DNA of 13,802 nucleotides from Candidatus Zhuqueibacterota bacterium (GCA_016783505.1 JADHWK010000057.1:1-13802); one strand, 5' to 3'. Numbered from the stretch's first letter, positions 1-6,948 are shown. The notes: a model not told the origin generated them from the letters alone. Program-made: numbers and translations.

Positions 1-138
1 AAATTCAAATATCTCCCTGTCTATTTGCTGCAGTTCGCCCATCATAAGTTTGATTTTAGTGATTTTTTTTAATTTTTCTTTTTTTGATACCTCAAGTGCA
101 GTAGAAATTACTGCTTCTGCTAACGCCCATTCATGCAT
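1..138 (-). CDS. hypA: HypA-like nickel incorporation protein, N-terminal part (cut by window edge)
   Basis: HypA/HybF delivers nickel during [NiFe]-hydrogenase maturation. The 46 visible codons begin MHEWALAEAVISTAL and continue to a GELQQID stretch, both hallmark positions of the family. His2 is the conserved nickel ligand and Trp4 is typical of the MHEW subgroup. The reading frame stays open to base 1, so the C-terminal zinc-binding half lies outside the window. The ATG at 138 is preceded by GAGGAG about 7 nt upstream, a good ribosome-binding site. It lies 273 nt downstream of the NifS-SelD stop on the same strand, with an opposite-strand antitoxin remnant between, so it probably starts its own transcript. 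Identification rests on the N-terminus only, but the match is strong. Confidence 0.88.
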   Translation of the reverse strand, partial: MHEWALAEAVISTALEVSKKEKLKKITKIKLMMGELQQIDREIFEF

Positions 139-177
139 GCAAATCTCCTCGTGCCGTCTCGACTATAAACAACTACG

Positions 178-330
178 ATGTACTACATCCCCAAAAAGCG
201 AATTGACCCCATTCCCGACCACTTCAAAAGCATCGGAGAAGCCGCTGATTTCTGGGATACCCACAGTCTTGCTGATTACTGGGATCAAACCAAAGAGGTT
301 TATTTTGACATCGAGATTTTCGTTGACTAA
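178..330 (+). pseudogene. CopG/BrnA-type antitoxin remnant, 50 aa
   Basis: This short plus-strand frame contains IPDHFKSIGEAADFWDTHSL followed by ADYWDQT and EVYFDIEI. That is the N-terminal signature of the CopG-type antitoxins of type II toxin-antitoxin systems (PF12441-like). Family members usually continue into a DNA-binding C-terminus ('RRRYLVALDP...' type), which is absent: the frame stops right after EIFVD. There is no recognisable ribosome-binding site, an in-frame stop lies just upstream at 166-168, and no toxin gene is visible. It is the only plus-strand gene-like element in the window. I read it as a decayed or truncated antitoxin, although a functional mini-protein cannot be excluded. 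Confidence 0.6.
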
Positions 331-335
331 ACCCT

Positions 336-350
336 AACCTTCGGAAGGTT
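336..350. terminator. Short hairpin, possible bidirectional terminator
   Basis: AACCTT-CGG-AAGGTT forms a perfect 6-bp stem between the plus-strand antitoxin remnant and the 3' end of the NifS-SelD gene. On the plus strand it is followed by TTACATTT, a weak T-rich tract. It is short, so its function as a terminator is only plausible. Confidence 0.4.
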
Positions 351-411
351 TTACATTTAAGCTACAGCCTTTTCGGAACGATCACTCAGGAAGAGGGCTT
401 CATCAAAACTT

Positions 412-2619
412 TCAGGGCTTTACCACAATTTTCCCTTCACCGGCCTCAGTAAAGTCTCCGATATGGGCGACTCCCGTGATTCCTTTTACCTTCAACGCTT
501 TCAGCAGTTTGTCCTTTCGCTCGGCGGGCAGGGCGATGAGTAGACCACCGGAGGTCTGGGCATCACAGAGGATAAGCCTGCCGGGATGGGGGATACGGTC
601 GTCCCACTGAACGCAATCTGAGACATACTCCAGATTGGAAAGGGTGCCACCGGGAACCACCCCGGCCCCGGCAAGACTTAAGGCTTCTTCAAGCACAGGG
701 ACCCTGCTGAGATATATCACCGCATTCAGGTGACCGCCCCTGGTCATCTCCTTTAAATGACCTAACAGTCCGAAGCCGGTGACATCGGTGCAGGCGTTGG
801 CACCCACCTTCATCATGGCCTCAGAGGCCCCCTGGTTGAGCATTTCCATCACCCCGATAGCTTTGTCCGTCAGTTCCGCCCCGGCAAGGTCCCGTTTCAT
901 AGCGGTGGAGATGATCCCCAATCCTATTGGCTTTGTTAAAATAATGGCATCCCCCGGCTGAGCCCGGTCATTAGTTAGCACCCTATCGGGGTTGATGATT
1001 CCGGTAACCACCAGACCGAATTTGGGCTCGTTATCCTCGACGGTATGACCGCCGAGGATGCTCATTCCAGCCTCAGCCGCCTTATCATGGGCACCTTTCA
1101 AAATCTGATGCAGGACCTCAAGGGGCAGCCTCTTTTCTGGAAACCCGACGATGCTGAGACCGAAGATGGGTTTTCCCCCCATGGCATAGATGTCGCTTAA
1201 GGAGTTGGCAGCGGCAATGGCACCAAAATGATAGGGGTCATCCACCACCGGGGTGAAGAAATCCACTGTCTGAACAATAGCCATGCCATCTCGTAGGCGA
1301 TAGACAGCGGCATCGTCAGCGGTGGTGGTGCCCACTATCACATTGGGGTCTTTAAGGGGCGATAGATGACTGAGCACCGCCTCCAGGGCCTGGGGACGCA
1401 ATTTACAGGCACAACCCAATCCGTGGGTATAATGGGTCAATTTGATGGTTTTCAAATCCGCTACTTGTAGGGTTGGGCCCACAGCCTCCGGGCGCAAGCG
1501 ATTAACTGCATTGGTGATGATGTCAATAGCTCGGTCAATCTCCTCCACAGTATTGGTGCGACCTACTGAAAATCGAATGGTTTGGAAAGCGACATTAAGG
1601 GGAACTTTCATAGCCATAAGCACTGGGGAAGGTTCCGCCAAATCCTCGTGACAGGCAGCACCCGCTGAGGCAGCCACCTCATCCAGTTCGGAAAGCAGGG
1701 TATTGGCATCCAGATCCGGAAAGCTTACGCTGAGGGTATTTGGCAGCCTCTTTTCGGGATGACCGTTAAGCTTGATGTCGGGAAAATTTTTCTTTAACCC
1801 CTCCCACAAATGATCGCGCAGCTTTCGCATATGGGCCGTGTTCTTCTCTAAATCCCCCCCGGCGATCTCGGCTGCCTTGCCCAGTCCGACAATTTCAAGG
1901 ACGTTTTCAGTACCTGCCCTGCGACCCTGCTCGTGATCGGCCCCATGCACGAGGATTTCAATCTTAGTCCCACGCCTGATGTAAAGAGCACCGATTCCCT
2001 TGGGGGCGTAGAATTTGTGTCCGGCTATAGAGAGGAGATCAATACCTAAATCCTCCACCTTAACCGGTATTTTTCCCACCGATTGGGCGGCATCGGTGTG
2101 AAAAATTATCCCATGGCGCCTGGCAATTTTGCTGATCTCAGGGATGGGCTGAATAGTGCCCACTTCATTGTTGGCGTGCATGATGGTGATGAGAATGGTT
2201 TCCGGGGTAATGGTTTTTTCTACGGCTCCAGGGTTGACCATTCCATATTCATCCACCGGGAGATAGGTGACTTTAAAGCCATCACCTTCCAGATATTTAC
2301 ACACATTAATCACCGCTGGATGCTCGATTTGGGAGGTAATAATATGGTTTCCCCGCTGGCGATGGGCTATGGCGACCCCTTTTATGGCAAAGTTATTGGA
2401 TTCGGTGCCGCCGCTGGTAAATATTACCTCATCGGGGTAGCAGCCCAAAAGCTCGGTCAACATCTGGCGGGCTTGCTCCACCGCTCGCTTCGCCTGAACC
2501 CCATACCAGTGGGAACTGGAGGGATTGCCAAAATGTTCCCGTAAGTAAGGGATCATAGCCTCGGCCACCCCCGGATCAATAGGGGTGGTGGCGTTATGAT
2601 CAAGATAAATGGGTTTCAT
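412..2619 (-). CDS. NifS-SelD fusion: cysteine desulfurase-selenophosphate synthetase
   Basis: One 735-aa frame joins two enzymes. Residues 1 to about 380 are a NifS/IscS-type PLP cysteine desulfurase: LDHNATTP near the N-terminus, the PLP lysine in AGHKFYAPKG (Lys202) and the persulfide cysteine in SAGAACHE (Cys323). Residues from about 388 to 735 are a complete selenophosphate synthetase: HGLGCACK carries Cys403 and Lys406, matching Cys17 and Lys20 of E. coli SelD, followed by DDAAVY, AMGGKP, AGGHT, TDVTGFGLLGH and CDAQTSGGLL. The active-site residue is Cys, not Sec. The desulfurase half would mobilise S or Se from Cys/Sec and hand selenide directly to the SelD half, which makes selenophosphate from ATP. 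The ATG at 2619 follows the FmdB stop by 29 nt with only a weak GGGA site, suggesting co-transcription. Both domains look intact, with no frameshift at the junction. Confidence 0.95.
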   Translation of the reverse strand: MKPIYLDHNATTPIDPGVAEAMIPYLREHFGNPSSSHWYGVQAKRAVEQARQMLTELLGCYPDEVIFTSGGTESNNFAIKGVAIAHRQRGNHIITSQIEHPAVINVCKYLEGDGFKVTYLPVDEYGMVNPGAVEKTITPETILITIMHANNEVGTIQPIPEISKIARRHGIIFHTDAAQSVGKIPVKVEDLGIDLLSIAGHKFYAPKGIGALYIRRGTKIEILVHGADHEQGRRAGTENVLEIVGLGKAAEIAGGDLEKNTAHMRKLRDHLWEGLKKNFPDIKLNGHPEKRLPNTLSVSFPDLDANTLLSELDEVAASAGAACHEDLAEPSPVLMAMKVPLNVAFQTIRFSVGRTNTVEEIDRAIDIITNAVNRLRPEAVGPTLQVADLKTIKLTHYTHGLGCACKLRPQALEAVLSHLSPLKDPNVIVGTTTADDAAVYRLRDGMAIVQTVDFFTPVVDDPYHFGAIAAANSLSDIYAMGGKPIFGLSIVGFPEKRLPLEVLHQILKGAHDKAAEAGMSILGGHTVEDNEPKFGLVVTGIINPDRVLTNDRAQPGDAIILTKPIGLGIISTAMKRDLAGAELTDKAIGVMEMLNQGASEAMMKVGANACTDVTGFGLLGHLKEMTRGGHLNAVIYLSRVPVLEEALSLAGAGVVPGGTLSNLEYVSDCVQWDDRIPHPGRLILCDAQTSGGLLIALPAERKDKLLKALKVKGITGVAHIGDFTEAGEGKIVVKP

Positions 2620-2648
2620 AATGTCCCAAGAACTTTCCAGGGATATTC

Positions 2649-2849
2649 CTATGAGAGATTACAAGTCGGGCACACACCCTCTGTGCATTCGGTCTTCACA
2701 TCGGATGATGATGCAAACACTGAAAACTGCTTGACGGGGCAGGAGGCGCCGCATTTCGGACAGATAACATCCTTGTTTGTACCACTTATGTTTTGCAGTA
2801 GTTCAAATTTTGTGCCGCACTTCCGGCATTTGTACTCGTAGATTGGCAT
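2649..2849 (-). CDS. FmdB-family zinc-ribbon protein, 66 aa
   Basis: The start MPIYEYKCRKCG followed by a CPKCG pair is the FmdB/CxxC-CxxC family signature (putative regulatory protein FmdB). Cys8, Cys11, Cys30 and Cys33 form the expected zinc ribbon. Unusually there are four more cysteines: Cys37, Cys55 and a terminal CPTC (Cys60, Cys63), so a second metal or cluster site is possible. A strong GGAGGAG site lies upstream of the ATG. It is the first gene of a two-gene unit with the NifS-SelD fusion, which suggests a role linked to sulfur or selenium handling. The family function is not established. Confidence 0.85.
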   Translation of the reverse strand: MPIYEYKCRKCGTKFELLQNISGTNKDVICPKCGASCPVKQFSVFASSSDVKTECTEGVCPTCNLS

Positions 2850-2961
2850 AGTGACTCCTCCGTAGAAGTTATCAGTAGGTCATGCTAAGAAGCTTGTAAA
2901 TTGCCTAAATTGCCAAAAATTCAAAAATTTTTATAATAATTCAAATAATTCGATGTAGCTT

Positions 2962-2989
2962 AATATATACACTGTTACAAACAGTGTAA
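2962..2989 (-). promoter_or_regulatory. Candidate promoter with operator palindrome, upstream of fmdB-like/nifS-selD
   Basis: On the minus strand a -35-like TTACAC (2989-2984) and a -10-like TATATT (2967-2962) are 16 nt apart. A perfect dyad ACACTGTTTGTAACAGTGT (8-bp arms, 3-nt centre, 2969-2987) overlaps the -35 element and fills most of the spacer, as repressor or MerR-like operators do. It lies about 110 nt upstream of the FmdB start. The cognate regulator is not identifiable here. Confidence 0.45.
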
Positions 2990-3031
2990 GATCATTAACC
3001 GGCGAGGTTTTGGAGTGAAGCGACCAGCCTG

Positions 3032-3078
3032 TCCCGATCATTCGGGATGTCGCTTCATGCATCCCGAACCTTCGGGAT
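3032..3078. repeat. Two TCCCGA...TCGGGA hairpins
   Basis: TCCCGA-TCAT-TCGGGA (3032-3047) and ATCCCGAA-CC-TTCGGGAT (3061-3078) are related inverted repeats 13 nt apart. They lie in the 270-nt gap between the aminotransferase stop and the FmdB start, which has no gene. They look like a small dispersed palindromic repeat, or part of a processing or termination region. Confidence 0.5.
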
Positions 3079-3092
3079 TACTGCAGGAGGAT

Positions 3093-3118
3093 TAGGATAG
3101 GAATTTATTCCTATCCTA
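3093..3118. terminator. Long hairpin directly after the aminotransferase gene
   Basis: TAGGATAGGAAT and its exact complement ATTCCTATCCTA form a 12-bp stem around a 2-nt centre (or a slightly shorter stem with a larger loop). It begins 1 nt beyond the aminotransferase stop codon. No run of U follows on the minus strand, so it may stabilise the 3' end rather than be a classical intrinsic terminator. Confidence 0.5.
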
Positions 3119-3119
3119 C

Positions 3120-4406
3120 CTAAGAGACAGAGTGGTTGCGAAAAAAATCCAAAACGTCCTGTAGCTTTTGTGACAATTTTTTAATGACATCCGGTGTCAT
3201 CCCGGCGTAACCAAAGCGGAGACATCCCGGAGCGCCGAATACGCTGGCGGGTATGACACTGAACTTTTCTAATTCCATAGCCTTTTCCACGAAGGTTCGG
3301 TCATCAACCTTTATATCATCAGGCAGTTTGGCAAGAACACTGATCGCTCCGGATGGAGTATCCTTGTCTCTTCCAGCTAAGGTAAAACCCTTGGCCTTGA
3401 GCACAGAAATCATCAGGTCCCGGCGTCTTTTGAGTTCTTCTTTAATCGCAGTGATAAACCCTGGAGGCCGATGGTTTTCGAGATCATTGACCTCGGGCCT
3501 CAGGATTTCAATCAACCTCCGTTGACCGAGGATATTGGGTGAGGAAGAAGAAGATCGGATAAGGTTTGGTATCCAGTGATTGGTGAACGATTTATTCGCA
3601 GACAATATATAGCCCACTCTGGCCCCCGGGATCAGGTATTCTTTCGAGGCAGAGCTTACAACAACCGTGCGCTCCGGGGCAAACCCCAGCATGGACTGCG
3701 GCTCACCCTCGTATCGCAGATAATTGTAAACCTCATCGGAGATGATGATCAGCCCCAGCCGCCGGGCAAGTATGGCCAGATTTGCCATTTCAGCATCGGT
3801 CAATACATCCCCCGAGGGATTAACAGGGAAATTGATCAGAAGAGAGGTTATGTTATGTGTTTTAATCACCCTTTCGGCGATCTCGGGACTGAAGTGATCA
3901 TTTTTATCAAACAGATTTACCACGATGGGGTTGCCACCGGCATTTCGGATGATACCCCGGTAATTACTCCAATAAAGTCTCATAAGACCGACATTCTGTT
4001 GGTAAGCAAACAGGCGCATAACAATCGCTAATCCCTCTGTAGCTCCGGAGACAATTGCTACATGGTTTTTGTCCAGTCCATCAGCGGGTATTCCAGGCCT
4101 CCCTTCCAGCCGATAAGCCAGGGTCCAGAATCTGGCGATCAACTCCCGCAGCTCTTCCAGCCCGGCGGTGGGACCGTAATAGATCTCTTTTTTCGGAAAA
4201 ATTCCCACAACCTGGCCCTGGTCACAGCGGATGAAGTCGGGGTTTTGGGCGGCAATGGCCTTTGCCCTTGCCACAACCGCCGGAATTATTGGCTCAGAAG
4301 CGATGGTCTCCCGCATCCCCGCAGGCATGAATTTCCAGGCACATTCCAAAAGAGGGGTTGCGTCTTCAGGATCTTTAACGACGTGCTCGAAGTTGTCATT
4401 CAACAT
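3120..4406 (-). CDS. PLP-dependent aminotransferase, class I/II
   Basis: A 428-aa fold-type I aminotransferase. Visible landmarks: YGPTAGLEELRELIARF in the N-terminal part, VSGATEGL at the cofactor phosphate site (about 119-126), NFPVNPSGD (192-200) with the conserved Asn, SDEVY (223-227) with the PLP-pairing Asp, SSASKEYLIPGARVGY with PLP Lys255, and LRFGYA near the C-terminus with the carboxylate-binding Arg. I chose the ATG at 4406 because AGAGGA lies about 8 nt upstream; an ATG at 4439 would add 11 basic residues, overlap the upstream gene and has no good ribosome-binding site. It follows the NifX-like gene by 20 nt, so the two are probably co-transcribed. Substrate is not predictable; aspartate- or alanine-type enzymes share these motifs. 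Confidence 0.88.
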   Translation of the reverse strand: MLNDNFEHVVKDPEDATPLLECAWKFMPAGMRETIASEPIIPAVVARAKAIAAQNPDFIRCDQGQVVGIFPKKEIYYGPTAGLEELRELIARFWTLAYRLEGRPGIPADGLDKNHVAIVSGATEGLAIVMRLFAYQQNVGLMRLYWSNYRGIIRNAGGNPIVVNLFDKNDHFSPEIAERVIKTHNITSLLINFPVNPSGDVLTDAEMANLAILARRLGLIIISDEVYNYLRYEGEPQSMLGFAPERTVVVSSASKEYLIPGARVGYILSANKSFTNHWIPNLIRSSSSSPNILGQRRLIEILRPEVNDLENHRPPGFITAIKEELKRRRDLMISVLKAKGFTLAGRDKDTPSGAISVLAKLPDDIKVDDRTFVEKAMELEKFSVIPASVFGAPGCLRFGYAGMTPDVIKKLSQKLQDVLDFFRNHSVS

Positions 4407-4426
4407 GCTATGTTTCCTCTGTTTCC

Positions 4427-4801
4427 TTAATGCTCGCATTCGGTTTTGTCAACCCCGTAGCCCTTTCCTGAACCGGGACGGCATAGGCTCTCACCCCCCT
4501 TAAGCTCGCCTTTGAGCAACATGTCAATTGTCTCGTCCACTTTACCAGTTATTCCTAGGACGAGTTGAATATTTTTTTCGTCAAAGAGCATTTGGGCCCG
4601 CTGGCCGGCCCCTCCGGCAATGACGGCATTGATCCCCATTTCGGCGAAGAATTGGGGCAGAAACCCCGGATGATGACCAGGATTGGCGATAACTTCTGTG
4701 TTTACTATTTTGCCCTCGTCGATCTCCACGACCGTGAAAGTTGGACACCTGCCGAAATGGGCGGAAACAAAATCACCGTCTGTAGAAACTGCTATTTTCA
4801 T
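4427..4801 (-). CDS. NifX/NifB-domain (dinitrogenase Fe-Mo cofactor biosynthesis family) protein
   Basis: A 124-aa single-domain member of the Fe-Mo cofactor biosynthesis family (PF02579), which in better-known members (NifX, NafY, ORP protein) binds metal-sulfur clusters. Diagnostic segments are MKIAVSTDGDFVSAHFGRCPTF at the N-terminus, NPGHHPGFLPQFF (40-52), VIAGGAGQRAQ (60-70) and the C-terminal tail with Cys107, GKGYG and the final ECEH. The Cys/His tail is common in short anaerobe members and could bind a metal. A clear AAGGAG site precedes the ATG. It heads a unit with the aminotransferase and follows the DUF169 gene after 172 nt. It lacks the DUF5320 extension seen on its paralogue at 11212-11874. 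Confidence 0.9.
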   Translation of the reverse strand: MKIAVSTDGDFVSAHFGRCPTFTVVEIDEGKIVNTEVIANPGHHPGFLPQFFAEMGINAVIAGGAGQRAQMLFDEKNIQLVLGITGKVDETIDMLLKGELKGGESLCRPGSGKGYGVDKTECEH

Positions 4802-4915
4802 TTGATTCTCCTTTTTTTAACATTGACAAATTAAATTTAACAATATTTAGTTTAATAATCCAGAGAATTCTTGATTTTTAACCTTGATTATAAAAATTTA
4901 TTTTTAATGCAGGGT

Positions 4916-4945
4916 GTAGATGCAAAAGCAGAGCTTTTGTACTAC
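4916..4945. repeat. Hairpin between DUF169 and NifX-like genes
   Basis: GTAG..CAAAAGC-AGA-GCTTTTG..CTAC forms a 7-bp core stem (4923-4929 with 4933-4939) extended by a second 4-bp GTAG/CTAC stem across a small internal loop. It is 28 nt past the DUF169 stop. The rest of this 172-nt gap is very AT-rich. The hairpin could end the upstream transcript, or be a dispersed palindromic repeat. Confidence 0.45.
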
Positions 4946-4973
4946 GGGGAATTTTTAATTTTGTTCTTTATCT

Positions 4974-5576
4974 TTATAAGAAAGTTTTCATTAGGACATA
5001 AGGCACGCCGACAACCAATCTGTCTCTAGGAATTTTACCGTAAAGACGGCTGTCGTCGCATCCGAAGGAGATCGAAATCTGTTGTGATAGATAGCTCCTC
5101 ACTGCAATGTTTCCACAAACGGACATTAGGCAGGAAACATCAGCATGTATGTTTTTACCCAACCGGGTTTGATGGTATTTAATCAGCCTCATGACCTGCC
5201 CTGGCTGGAGGTAAGAAATTAAAATATCAGGCAGTTCGTATGTGTTGAGCCCGATAGCGACAAGACGCTCCTTTAATCTGGGAACGCTTTCTATCATAGA
5301 CTTAACAACCCCTTCTGGTAGGTTTCGTTTCTCCTTGCATTCCTGGATAATCCTATTCTGGGCATATTTGTCCCAACCAAAAGCGTATTTTGCTCCTAAG
5401 CAGCTAATAGATGATTGGGTCAAGAAAACGCTTGAAGTTTTTGCCTTATGTAGCGCTTCGCAAAAACGAATATCCGTAGGAACCGCAGCACTTCCTATGT
5501 CTGGCATTTCCTTGTAAAATTTAACCCTCACCCATGACCCACCGAACTTTCTCGCAAACTTTTTTATATTCTCCAT
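4974..5576 (-). CDS. DUF169-family protein, 200 aa
   Basis: Matches the general layout of the uncharacterised DUF169 (PF02596) family: PTDIRFCEALHKAK (33-46), LTQSSISCLGAKYAFG (52-67), HADVSCLMSVCG (144-155) and SFGCDDSR (170-177). Conserved cysteines at 39, 59, 149, 154 and 173 suggest metal or cluster binding, but no function is established. AGAGGA lies about 7 nt before the ATG. It follows the MIP18-like gene by 33 nt, so it likely belongs to the MinD ATPase transcript. No signal peptide or membrane segment is evident. Confidence 0.75.
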   Translation of the reverse strand: MENIKKFARKFGGSWVRVKFYKEMPDIGSAAVPTDIRFCEALHKAKTSSVFLTQSSISCLGAKYAFGWDKYAQNRIIQECKEKRNLPEGVVKSMIESVPRLKERLVAIGLNTYELPDILISYLQPGQVMRLIKYHQTRLGKNIHADVSCLMSVCGNIAVRSYLSQQISISFGCDDSRLYGKIPRDRLVVGVPYVLMKTFL

Positions 5577-5609
5577 TATTGTCCTCTCATAACCGGTCTT
5601 TTTAAGAAC

Positions 5610-5897
5610 TTATTGACCTTCAGCCAAGATCTTTTCCAATTGCTCAGCGTGAATGAAACCTTCTACATTTATCCTCAAATCCTTTACACCCTCTACGCCC
5701 TTCACGGCCTGCTGAATAGCAAACCCCAGTTGAAATGCCAGGGGACATACCGGGGAAGAAGGCCTGAAAGTCAAGGAGACCCGGCCATTCTTCTCAATCT
5801 TCAGGTTTCGTATCAGCTCCATCCTCACGACATTAAGACCCGTTTCAGGGTCAATTACCTTTTCTAAGAAAGTTATTATTATCTGCTCAAGTTTCAT
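5610..5897 (-). CDS. MIP18/DUF59-family protein (PaaD/SufT-like)
   Basis: A 95-aa MIP18-family domain (DUF59), used in Fe-S cluster assembly and insertion in SufT, PaaD and eukaryotic CIAO2 proteins. It shows VIDPETGLNVV (14-24), the family's 'DPE' turn, VSLTFRPSSPVCPL (40-53) with conserved Cys51, and a C-terminal segment running VKDLRINV. The start at 5897 lies 1 nt after the stop of the MinD-like ATPase (TAG-T-ATG), with GGAAAG upstream. A TTG at 5921 would overlap the ATPase and is less likely. Pairing of an MIP18 domain with a MinD/Mrp-type ATPase is a recurrent theme in Fe-S assembly (Mrp proteins fuse the two), supporting a shared cluster-delivery role. Confidence 0.85.
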   Translation of the reverse strand: MKLEQIIITFLEKVIDPETGLNVVRMELIRNLKIEKNGRVSLTFRPSSPVCPLAFQLGFAIQQAVKGVEGVKDLRINVEGFIHAEQLEKILAEGQ

Positions 5898-5898
5898 A

Positions 5899-6765
5899 CT
5901 ATGGGCTTTCCAAAAACCCAATGATATTTTCCCAGATATTTCTGATTTCCTTGGTCACTACCCCGTCCGAGTATTCGATCACGGTTTTTCTGTGCACCAT
6001 GGCTTCGGTGACGATGGTGTCAAAGTGTATTCTACCTATAAAACCAAGCCCCTTGATGCGGCAGTAGGCCTCAATTTCCCGGGTCATCCCAGGATTTATG
6101 TCGAACTTATTTACACAGATCAGCGTTTTTATTCCAAAATGGGCTGCCAGGCTCACTACACGCTCCATATCATGCACACCGGAGAGGGAGGGTTCGGTCA
6201 CTACCAGTACACAGTCGGCCCCGGTGATCGAGGAGATAACCGGACAGCCGATACCGGGGGCCCCGTCCACGATGATGAGATCCTTTCCTTCTTTCTCGGC
6301 GATCAACCTGGCTTGATGTCGGACTAACGTCACCAGCTTACCCGAGTTTTCCTGCGCTATCCCCAGCCTGGCGTGCACCATGGGGCCGAATCGTGTCTCG
6401 GAGATAAACCATTCACCGGAGGTATTCTCCTGAAAATCTATGGCCTTTTCAGGACAAAAATATACGCACACCCCGCAGCCTTCACATGAAATCTTGTCCA
6501 CGACAAAATCATCGCTGATGGCATCGAAACGGCAGACTTCAAGGCATTTTCCGCATTCTGTGCACGAATCTTCATTAATGGATGCGGCCTTTCCCCCGGC
6601 GAAATCCTCCCTCAATTTTACCCTGGGCTCAAGGATAAGATGCAGATCAGCCGCATCCACGTCGCAATCGGCCATTACCTTGTTTTTTGCCAACGCAGCG
6701 AAACAGGCCGTTATGCTGGTCTTGCCAGTTCCGCCCTTGCCGCTGATTATGATTAGCTCTTTCAC
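5899..6765 (-). CDS. MinD/ParA-superfamily ATPase with inserted 2[4Fe-4S] ferredoxin domain (copy 1)
   Basis: A 288-aa P-loop ATPase. The deviant Walker A is SGKGGTGKT (8-16), and VVTEPSLSG with the VDGAPGIGCP segment marks the switch regions. A bacterial-type ferredoxin domain is inserted between: Cys68/71/74/78 and Cys94/97/100/104, each CxxCxxCxxxC. The same architecture occurs in the paired MinD ATPases of ORP complexes and in cytosolic Fe-S carrier-type ATPases. The start codon is GTG at 6765 with only a weak upstream GAAGA. It overlaps no gene and is followed 1 nt later by the MIP18-like gene. The two ATPase copies share the fold but differ clearly in sequence, consistent with a heterodimer. 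Confidence 0.93.
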   Translation of the reverse strand: MKELIIISGKGGTGKTSITACFAALAKNKVMADCDVDAADLHLILEPRVKLREDFAGGKAASINEDSCTECGKCLEVCRFDAISDDFVVDKISCEGCGVCVYFCPEKAIDFQENTSGEWFISETRFGPMVHARLGIAQENSGKLVTLVRHQARLIAEKEGKDLIIVDGAPGIGCPVISSITGADCVLVVTEPSLSGVHDMERVVSLAAHFGIKTLICVNKFDINPGMTREIEAYCRIKGLGFIGRIHFDTIVTEAMVHRKTVIEYSDGVVTKEIRNIWENIIGFLESP

Positions 6766-6831
6766 TCTTCAATCATCCGATTCTTCATATATGAGGAATC
6801 AATTTTTCGTAACTATTCAGTTGCAAAGACT

Positions 6832-6948
6832 CTAAGACACCAAGATTAGAACATAATAAAGAAACTGATAATTTCAGACCTTGTCAAATTGAGTCACACT
6901 GATAGGGGTTTAAATCTAATATTCCTTCGTTGTGCCTTGGTGTCTTAG
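6832..6948. repeat. Inverted pair of CTAAGACACCAAG repeats
   Basis: CTAAGACACCAAG at 6832-6844 recurs as its exact complement CTTGGTGTCTTAG at 6936-6948, 91 nt apart, with partial similarity extending outward (TTCAG on the left, CTGAA on the right). The pair occupies most of the 150-nt gap between the two ATPase genes. Its right arm lies inside the 3' end of the upstream ATPase frame. This resembles a small dispersed palindromic or non-autonomous element. Confidence 0.6.

Noticed and set aside
50-337. Plus-strand 95-aa open frame
   Set aside because: It lies antisense to the hypA start and in a different frame from the recognisable antitoxin fragment; its composition fits no family.
399-414. 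UGA at the end of the NifS-SelD gene as a selenocysteine codon
   Set aside because: Further in-frame UGA codons follow immediately (TGAAAGTTTTGATGA) and the SelD domain is already complete, so it is an ordinary stop.
2083-2544. Plus-strand 153-aa open frame
   Set aside because: It is the antisense shadow of the well-supported NifS domain and has no recognisable domain.
2890-2920. Minus-strand TTGGCAATTTAGGC as a second sigma-54 promoter
   Set aside because: GG and GC are separated by 8 nt rather than the required 10, so spacing is wrong.
4407-4439. N-terminal extension of the aminotransferase from the ATG at 4439
   Set aside because: It overlaps the NifX-like gene, lacks a good ribosome-binding site, and the internal ATG at 4406 has AGAGGA at proper distance.
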